Shown piece after piece: positions 7,476 through 12,054 of a stretch of DNA of 12,054 nucleotides. Location of the stretch: NCBI GenBank assembly GCA_002369515.1, contig DFFM01000028.1, positions 1 to 12,054 of the forward strand, given 5' to 3'. The stretch comes from Prevotella sp. UBA3776 (lineage in GTDB: Bacteria > Bacteroidota > Bacteroidia > Bacteroidales > Bacteroidaceae). The position numbers and the translations under genes were made by a program. A model generated the notes under the pieces. It did no database searches, had not been told where the DNA came from, and saw only the letters and a program-made list of their open reading frames with translations. Every line of letters starts with the position of its first letter. Position 1 is the first letter of the stretch.

Positions 7476-7515
7476 TTAGAAAGCCCCCAATCCCTTCTCT
7501 GCCTGAAGGAAACGG

Positions 7516-8598
7516 CTAAATGGTTATTTCGCCCGAGCCGAAGCAGCGATGGTGCTGCTCGTCATAGACCACGCAGAACTGTCCGGGAGCCACGCCGTGG
7601 ATGGGGTTCTCTGAAACGATGGCGTAGTTGCCGTCGCCGAGGGGCTCCACGCTGGCTGGATGATATTCGGGGGTGTGGCGTATCTTGAACGTCACGCGCT
7701 CGGGCAGTTGGCCTACGCCCTCGGTGAGGAAGTGGAAGTCGCGCACACCGAAGCGGCTTTTGTAGGCCGTCTGCGGGTCGTAGCCGTGGCTGACGTAGAG
7801 AATGTTGCGCTCAACGTCTTTTTTCACCACAAACCACGGGCCTTCACCGAAGCCCAACCCCTTGCGCTGGCCGATGGTGTGGAACCACAGTCCGCGGTGC
7901 TCGCCGATGCGGCGGCCCGTCTCAAGTTCTATCACGTCGCCCGGCTGTTCGCCCAGATAGCGGCGTATGTAGTCGTTGTAGTTGATTTTTCCCAGAAAAC
8001 AGATGCCCTGCGAGTCCTTGCGCCGCGCGTTCACCAAGTGTTCGCGCTCGGCGATGGCGCGCACCTCGTCTTTCATGTAGTGCCCAATGGGGAACAGCGC
8101 TTTCTTCAGTTGCCACGACTCTATCTGCGCCAGGAAGTCCGTCTGGTCCTTCACGGGGTCGGGGCTTGTGGTGAGCCACTTCCGTCCGTCAATGACCTCG
8201 GTCTGGGCGTAGTGGCCCGTGGCAATGAGGTCGTAGTGGTGTCCCATCTTCTCGTCGAAGGCGCCAAACTTGATGAGTCGGTTGCACATCACGTCGGGGT
8301 TGGGCGTCAGCCCCGCGCGCACCTTGTCCATGGTGTAGCGGGTCACCTTGTCCCAGTATTCGCGGTGGCAATCGACCACCGTCAGCCGGCAACCGTAGCG
8401 CGTCGCCACGGCGGTAGCCATCTCCAGGTCCTCCTCGCTCGAGCAGTCCCATTCTTCTTCCTCTTCGGGGCCAATCTTGATGTAGAAGCAGTCGGGGTGG
8501 AGACCGTGTCGCGCCAGTTCATACACCACCACCGAACTGTCCACGCCGCCCGAGAGGAGCACAGCTGTGCGCTTGTCCTTCAGTTCGTCCGTATTCAT
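7516..8598 (-). CDS. mnmA: tRNA-specific 2-thiouridylase MnmA
   Basis: Encodes 360 residues, the usual MnmA length. It adds sulfur at C2 of the wobble uridine (U34) of tRNAs for Lys, Glu and Gln, using ATP and a persulfide relay. Seen are the PP-loop SGGVDSS (16-22), the catalytic Cys105 in NPDVMCNRLIKF, the partner Cys200 in DSQGICFLG, ATGHYA (126-131), and HTIGQRKGLGFG in the central domain, with a C-terminal beta-barrel. Its ATG overlaps the TGA of the upstream sigma-factor gene as ATGA, so its translation is probably coupled to it. No promoter is seen inside the upstream gene's end. Bacteroidota often have more than one MnmA-like gene; which copy this is cannot be told here. Confidence 0.95.
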   Translation of the reverse strand: MNTDELKDKRTAVLLSGGVDSSVVVYELARHGLHPDCFYIKIGPEEEEEWDCSSEEDLEMATAVATRYGCRLTVVDCHREYWDKVTRYTMDKVRAGLTPNPDVMCNRLIKFGAFDEKMGHHYDLIATGHYAQTEVIDGRKWLTTSPDPVKDQTDFLAQIESWQLKKALFPIGHYMKDEVRAIAEREHLVNARRKDSQGICFLGKINYNDYIRRYLGEQPGDVIELETGRRIGEHRGLWFHTIGQRKGLGFGEGPWFVVKKDVERNILYVSHGYDPQTAYKSRFGVRDFHFLTEGVGQLPERVTFKIRHTPEYHPASVEPLGDGNYAIVSENPIHGVAPGQFCVVYDEQHHRCFGSGEITI

Positions 8599-9287
8599 GG
8601 CCTTGCCTTTCTCATTTTGCGCAGGGCCTTGTCGCGTATCTGGCGCACCCGCTCGCGCTTGAGCCCCATCTCTTCGCCAATTTCGGCCATGGTCAGCGCG
8701 TCGCGCTCCACGCCGTAGTATCGGCTCACCACCTCGCGCTCGCGCTCGTTGAGCACACTCATGGCGGTGGCCATCTCGTCGGTCAGCGTGGTCTGCTCCA
8801 CCTGTACGTCGGCGCGCGGCGAATCCTTGTCCTCCAGCACGTTCAGCAGGCTGAACGAGTTTTTGCTGCCCGCCGGAATGGGTTCGTCCATCGAGCGGGC
8901 CATGCTGCGCCGCTTGGCGTTGTCGGTGGCCTCGGCGTCGGGCAGCCGGTAGAGTCCCACTTGTTCGCTGATGGCTCGTTCGATGCTCTCGCGCACGTAG
9001 GGAGCCGCAAACACCACGAAGCGTTTCTTGCGCTCGCCGTCATACTTGGCTGCGGCGCGCATCAGCCCGATGTTTCCCTCGCTCACCAGGTCGTCCATTC
9101 CCAAGCCTTGGCCTGCATAGCCTTTGGCCACGCTCACCACGTAGCGCAGGTTGGCGCTGACAAGCTGGTTCACGGCTTCAGTGTCGCCAGCCTTGATGCG
9201 TTCGGCCAAAGCCTGCTCCTGCTGGTCGCTGAGCAGTTCGCCCGCGCTGATGTCGTTCAGATAAGTGGATAGCTTCTTTTTTTCCAT
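8595..9287 (-). CDS. Small sigma-70 family sigma factor
   Basis: Encodes 230 residues, shorter than the primary sigma factor of Bacteroidota (about 285). Order: region 1.2 (about 5-33, LSTYLNDISAGELLS), region 2 (38-118) with NLRYVVSVAKGYAGQGL and DLVSEGNIGLMRAAAKYD, a shortened region 3, and region 4 (about 173-228) with the DNA-reading helix in TMAEIGEEMGLKRERVRQIR. The region 2.3 segment reads FVVFAAPYVRESI, without the Trp pair of RpoD (YAVWWIRQ) used in promoter melting, so this is likely an alternative, group-2-like factor rather than the primary one. Its promoter box TAAATTTG (9329-9322) is of the housekeeping type. mnmA follows with an ATGA overlap. The regulon is unknown. Confidence 0.88.
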   Translation of the reverse strand: MEKKKLSTYLNDISAGELLSDQQEQALAERIKAGDTEAVNQLVSANLRYVVSVAKGYAGQGLGMDDLVSEGNIGLMRAAAKYDGERKKRFVVFAAPYVRESIERAISEQVGLYRLPDAEATDNAKRRSMARSMDEPIPAGSKNSFSLLNVLEDKDSPRADVQVEQTTLTDEMATAMSVLNEREREVVSRYYGVERDALTMAEIGEEMGLKRERVRQIRDKALRKMRKARP

Positions 9288-9321
9288 ATCTTCAATGAAT
9301 AAAGGTCATAGTTCACGTTTG

Positions 9322-9329
9322 CAAATTTA
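9322..9329 (-). promoter_or_regulatory. -7 box of the sigma factor-mnmA operon
   Basis: Reads TAAATTTG on the minus strand, about 35 nt before the ATG at 9287. No clear -33 TTTG is found. Confidence 0.5.
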
Positions 9330-9370
9330 CAAATAAATCTGTGAAAAGTCTGTCCTTTTATCCTAAAAAT

Positions 9371-9388
9371 AAATTCTCTAGAGAATTT
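9371..9388. repeat. 18-bp perfect palindrome
   Basis: AAATTCTCTAGAGAATTT is fully self-complementary. It sits between the sigma-factor promoter and the phased motif array; a second small palindrome, AAAGTG-G-CACTTT, follows at 9395-9407. Either may be a protein-binding site; nothing shows which. Confidence 0.5.
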
Positions 9389-9416
9389 TCAGCTAAAGTG
9401 GCACTTTGGAAAATTA

Positions 9417-9575
9417 TCTCCCGACAATAAAAAAACATCTCCCGACAATAAAATTTTGTCTCCCGACGATGGAAAAACATCTCCCGACGATGCAGTGAAA
9501 TTATCTAGAAAATTCACTCGCAACGTCGGGAGATATTTTTCCGAAGTCGGGTGATGTAGTTCAGTTGTCGGGAGA
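9417..9575. repeat. 21-bp phased dyad array of TCTCCCGAC
   Basis: TCTCCCGAC occurs at 9417, 9438, 9459 and 9480, exactly 21 bp apart. Its reverse complement GTCGGGAGA occurs at 9525, 9546 (one mismatch, GTCGGGTGA) and 9567, again exactly 21 bp apart. Both halves share one centre of symmetry at 9506/9507, inside an AT-rich imperfect palindrome around TCTAGA (9495-9517). A predicted fourth right-hand copy at 9588 is absent. The linkers are A/T-rich. On the minus strand the left half reads as a 7-residue repeat (SSGDVFP-like), but the inverted half breaks this. It lies upstream of both the sigma-factor gene and the SPFH operon. Function unknown: a multi-site operator, a hairpin RNA or a dispersed repeat. 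Confidence 0.85.
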
Positions 9576-9764
9576 TGCTTTTTCCAAACGAGTGGCGGCA
9601 GGGACGGCACGGCAACCCAATGGGAGGCTCGACGCAGCAACGAGAGTACTTCGCCCCTAATATATAATAAGGTGAAGAACCGGGCGGCGGAAACAGGGGA
9701 TGGTTTTTGTGAAAAACTATGTTAAAAAATTGGTGCAAAGCATACAACATAAGGAACAAAACAC

Positions 9765-9789
9765 TATCTTTGCAATATCAAAATGATAT
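9765..9789 (+). promoter_or_regulatory. SPFH operon promoter box and leader hairpin
   Basis: TATCTTTG (9765-9772) is a perfect TAnnTTTG box about 50 nt before the ATG at 9823; no good -33 box is visible. ATATCA-AAA-TGATAT (9775-9789) directly after it lies at the expected transcription start and could be an operator for the ribbon-helix-helix protein of the same operon, which is a guess. From 9590 to 9760 I see no gene or clear signal. Confidence 0.5.
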
Positions 9790-9822
9790 CACATTATCAA
9801 CTAACACAAATAATAAAAAATT

Positions 9823-10767
9823 ATGGAAAATAACAAAGAATTTTCGTTTGCAGGAGGCGTATATAACGGCTTCCTCATGCTGTTTGTCAATCTGATTGTA
9901 CTGTTGGCCTCGTGTGGCCTCATCATCTATGGCATACTCTACTATCCCTGGTACGTTGCCATTGGCCTTTTGCTGCTGCTCGTCAACATTATCATGTGGT
10001 GCGGATTCCTGATGCTCGAACCCAACGAGGCCCGCGTGCTCACATGGTTCGGAAAGTACAGCGGCACGTTCACCCGCACGGGATTCTACTGGGTCAACCC
10101 GTTCTACTCGACGAAGAAACTCTCGCTGCGCGCCCGCAACATGGACGCCGAGCCCATCAAGGTGAACGACAAGACGGGCAATCCCGTGATGATCGGTCTG
10201 GTGCTGGTGTGGAAACTCTGCGACACGTACAAAGCCATGTTTGAAGTCGATTCGCAGACCATGGCCAGCAACCCTTCAGAGATAGGTGGTTCGGCCAAGA
10301 GCATCATGAACGCCTTGGAGAAGTTCGTGCGCGTGCAGAGCGACGCCGCCCTGCGCCAGGTGGCCGGTGAGTATGCCTACGACGACGAGGACGGCAAGGC
10401 CGACGAACCCACTCTGCGCTCGAGTGCCGACGAAATCAACGAACAGCTCGAGCGGAAACTCGACGAGCGGCTGGCCCTGGCCGGCATCGAAGTGGTGGAG
10501 GCCCGCATCAACTATCTGGCCTACGCCCCCGAGATTGCAGCCGTCATGCTGCGTCGCCAGCAGGCTTCGGCCATCATCACTGCCCGCGAGAAGATTGTCG
10601 AGGGTGCCGTGTCGATGGTGAAGATGGCCCTGCAGAAACTCTCTGACGACAATGTAGTGGAGCTGGACGACGACAAGAAGGCCGCCATGGTGAGCAACCT
10701 CATGGTGGTGCTCTGCGGCGACGACGCTGCCCAGCCCGTAGTGAACACCGGAACGTTGAACCACTAA
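9823..10767 (+). CDS. SPFH/band-7 domain membrane protein
   Basis: Encodes 314 residues. Two hydrophobic segments (about 15-38 and 43-63) anchor it in the inner membrane, and the SPFH/band-7 domain follows from the conserved EPNEARVLTWFGKYSGTFTRTGFYWVNPF (in parts, 66-94). Next come the strand-rich core (VNDKTGNPVMIGLVLVWKL), an Ala/Glu-rich helical stretch (about 205-265), and a C-terminal part with an Asp-rich turn. Such proteins, related to stomatin and prohibitin, oligomerise and organise membrane patches or guard membrane proteases; the exact role here is unknown. Residues 186-196 are an acidic insert. It is the first gene of a tight operon whose second gene, a ribbon-helix-helix protein, begins 7 nt after its stop. 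Confidence 0.9.
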   Translation: MENNKEFSFAGGVYNGFLMLFVNLIVLLASCGLIIYGILYYPWYVAIGLLLLLVNIIMWCGFLMLEPNEARVLTWFGKYSGTFTRTGFYWVNPFYSTKKLSLRARNMDAEPIKVNDKTGNPVMIGLVLVWKLCDTYKAMFEVDSQTMASNPSEIGGSAKSIMNALEKFVRVQSDAALRQVAGEYAYDDEDGKADEPTLRSSADEINEQLERKLDERLALAGIEVVEARINYLAYAPEIAAVMLRRQQASAIITAREKIVEGAVSMVKMALQKLSDDNVVELDDDKKAAMVSNLMVVLCGDDAAQPVVNTGTLNH

Positions 10768-10773
10768 TTGCGC

Positions 10774-10971
10774 ATGGCCAAGAAAGAGACGAAGACCAAA
10801 AGCTTCATCCTGCGCGTTGACAGCGACACGATGGATGCCATAGAAGCGTGGGCCGCCGACGAGTTCCGCAGCACCAACGGACAGCTGCAATGGATCATCA
10901 CCGAGGCTCTGCGCAAGGCCAAGCGTCTGCCCAAACGCAAAAAGACGGAGGAACACGATGGAGCAGAATAG
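10774..10971 (+). CDS. Arc-like ribbon-helix-helix protein
   Basis: Encodes 65 residues from the ATG at 10774; a TTG at 10768 is less likely. The pattern fits a ribbon-helix-helix (Arc/MetJ) fold: a strand KSFILRVD (about 9-16), helix A (DTMDAIEAWAADEF), a turn with STNGQ, and helix B (LQWIITEALRKAKRL), with a basic then acidic tail. Such proteins usually dimerise and bind DNA operators. It lies between an SPFH gene (6-nt gap) and a membrane-protein gene whose start overlaps its end by 14 nt, so it is translated as part of the operon and may regulate it. Small Arc-like proteins next to SPFH genes are something I recall from other bacteria, but I cannot verify it here. It lacks a toxin partner. 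Confidence 0.75.
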   Translation: MAKKETKTKSFILRVDSDTMDAIEAWAADEFRSTNGQLQWIITEALRKAKRLPKRKKTEEHDGAE

Positions 10972-11401
10972 ATTCGACGTGAGCCAAGCCAAGGTGCACC
11001 GCACACTGGGCGGCACCTTGGCCGAAGCCCTCTGCATGGTGCTGGTGGTGGCCAACTGGGCATTGCTGGTGCCCACTGTACGCAGCGAGGATGGCATCAC
11101 CGGAAAGCTTGTGGGCAATGTCGTGGGAACGCTTGCTGCACTGATGCTGTTGGTGTGTGCCTACTTCCCCAAGCAAATCAACAAGACATACAAACTCACC
11201 ACCCTGCGCCAGATGTGGCTGGCAGTGTGGTTCTGCCGAGTGATGGGCGTCGAGATGTGTGCGCTGTTCCTCTTGCTGACGGTGTTCAGCCATCTGGGCA
11301 TCATCGAGCCCGACTGGCTTTTTGGTGGCGTGGTCGGCGTCACCACCTTCGCTTTCGGCTTTCTCTTCGAGAGGGCGAAAGCTCCTGGAACTGAAGATTG
11401 A
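10958..11401 (+). CDS. Four-helix membrane protein related to DUF1648 proteins
   Basis: Encodes 147 residues with four predicted membrane helices (about 18-38, 51-70, 85-111 and 118-137). It starts with ATG at 10958, preceded by a clear GGAGGAA ribosome site, inside the end of the Arc-like gene (14-nt overlap). It aligns with the next protein: RTLGGTLAEA versus RTLEGTVMEV before helix 1, AYFPKQIN versus AYAPKKMV after helix 2, and TLRQMWL versus HMRQLVI before helix 3. It lacks the IPTHFDxNG motif between helices 1 and 2, having VPTVRSEDG instead. I infer a diverged tandem duplicate. Function unknown; an inner-membrane partner of the SPFH protein is a reasonable guess. Confidence 0.75.
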   Translation: MEQNRFDVSQAKVHRTLGGTLAEALCMVLVVANWALLVPTVRSEDGITGKLVGNVVGTLAALMLLVCAYFPKQINKTYKLTTLRQMWLAVWFCRVMGVEMCALFLLLTVFSHLGIIEPDWLFGGVVGVTTFAFGFLFERAKAPGTED

Positions 11402-11431
11402 AACCAAACAACAAAAGAATCAAAGTGGCAA

Positions 11432-11950
11432 ATGATAAAATTCTTCAAACTGTTCAATAAATCAGCCGGCGACCGCTTCGGCGACAATATGCGCCTGGAG
11501 CGCACCTTGGAGGGCACCGTCATGGAAGTGGCCACGCTGTTCTTGGTCATCGGCCTCTGGACGGCAGCCGTCTATATGTTCCGCAACGCCCCGGAGACCA
11601 TTCCCACCCACTTCGATGTCAACGGCGCCAGCAACAACGAGGGCAGCCGGCTGACGCTGTTGTTGCTGGCGGCGGTAGGAACCTTGGTGAGCGGGCTGAT
11701 GCTCGCTGGAGCCTACGCGCCCAAGAAGATGGTCAACATGCCGGTGAAGGTCACCCACATGCGCCAGCTAGTCATCATGTCGCGCATGCTCCGCGTCATG
11801 GCCATCCTGATGGTGCTGCTGTTCATCAGCATCGTCTTCATGATTGGCTACCCCGAGGCTCCGCAGCCGCGAATCATCATGATGGTCATCGTTGGGCTTT
11901 TCATGGTAGTGCCCGTGGGGTTCACCATTGCAGCCAGAAACAAAAAATAA
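11432..11950 (+). CDS. DUF1648 domain membrane protein
   Basis: Encodes 172 residues. Four membrane helices are predicted (about 29-50, 74-95, 112-138 and 147-168). Between helices 1 and 2 is PETIPTHFDVNGASNNEGS (54-72), the DUF1648 motif, which is also found at the N-terminus of SdpI-type immunity proteins; the SdpI part itself is not evident. The gene follows its paralogue after 30 nt without terminator or promoter and closes the operon as far as visible. The N-terminal 20 residues are basic and probably cytoplasmic. Role unknown; suggestions range from peptide immunity to membrane stress signalling, none supported directly. Confidence 0.8.
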   Translation: MIKFFKLFNKSAGDRFGDNMRLERTLEGTVMEVATLFLVIGLWTAAVYMFRNAPETIPTHFDVNGASNNEGSRLTLLLLAAVGTLVSGLMLAGAYAPKKMVNMPVKVTHMRQLVIMSRMLRVMAILMVLLFISIVFMIGYPEAPQPRIIMMVIVGLFMVVPVGFTIAARNKK

Positions 11951-12019
11951 ATGATTATCCGCAATCGTACTACCCAATACGTAGTTTTAGGGAAAATACT
12001 AAAAGAGACAGTTGGTTGA
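11951..12019 (+). other. Possible 22-codon frame at the window edge
   Basis: An ATG directly after the previous TAA opens a 22-codon frame ending in TGA at 12017-12019. ACTAC...GTAGT (11979-11995) forms a small hairpin within it. No ribosome site or known peptide is recognised. It may be leader sequence of the next gene or nothing. Confidence 0.12.
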
Positions 12020-12054
12020 ACGCTCTGCGTCTTTCAAAAACCAATAAAAACAAA

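Noticed and set aside
7660..8718. 352-codon open frame on the plus strand
   Set aside because: Antisense to mnmA and the sigma-factor gene, which are certain; long shadow frames are expected in GC-rich coding DNA.
9417..9575. CRISPR array
   Set aside because: Repeats are only 9 bp with 12-bp A/T-rich linkers and reverse orientation half-way; no cas gene is present.
9389..9640. 83-codon minus frame with a 7-residue repeat (SSGDVFP-like)
   Set aside because: The repeat is a by-product of the 21-bp DNA array; the inverted half breaks the pattern, and there is no promoter or ribosome site.
10276..11118. 280-codon minus frame
   Set aside because: Antisense to the SPFH gene, the Arc-like gene and the next membrane-protein gene, with no supporting motifs.

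Overview
The window looks like chromosomal DNA of a Prevotella-type member of the Bacteroidota. The signs are several TAnnTTTG -7 promoter boxes just upstream of genes, mostly weak Shine-Dalgarno sites, GC-rich coding regions set in AT-rich leaders, and typical Bacteroidales proteins. No database search was possible; names rest on motifs and remembered family features.

Left part (1-3050) is accessory and decayed. Bases 1-430 have no convincing gene but hold dense hairpins, a possible pseudoknot, a tRNA-like fold (298-363) and strong terminators, so a structured RNA is possible. Next, on the minus strand, come a higBA-type toxin-antitoxin operon (1397 down to 722) with a YafQ-like toxin tail stranded after it, a 53-nt palindrome, and a second HigA-like antitoxin (1963-1619). 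The toxin partner of that antitoxin survives only as a 20-codon C-terminal tail, joined to a fragment of a beta-propeller sensor gene. Bases 2535-3049 hold two inverted-repeat elements, one resembling a MITE.

Middle part (3050-9287) is mostly housekeeping. A pRiA4b ORF-3-family protein (minus) faces away from a secreted protein of unknown function (plus). The terminator of the latter overlaps the promoter of pgi (glucose-6-phosphate isomerase), which is followed 21 nt later by a HAD phosphatase gene. These meet a convergent minus-strand operon, a small sigma-70 factor followed by mnmA (tRNA 2-thiouridylase) with an ATGA overlap. Between the two operons lies a perfect 36-bp inverted repeat.

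Right part (9288-12054): a 530-nt intergenic region carries an array of the 9-bp motif TCTCCCGAC, four direct and three inverted copies, all on an exact 21-bp period around one dyad. Downstream is a compact plus-strand operon: an SPFH/band-7 membrane protein, a ribbon-helix-helix (Arc-like) protein, and two related four-helix membrane proteins, the second with a DUF1648 motif. This operon and the phased array are the most interesting parts of the window.
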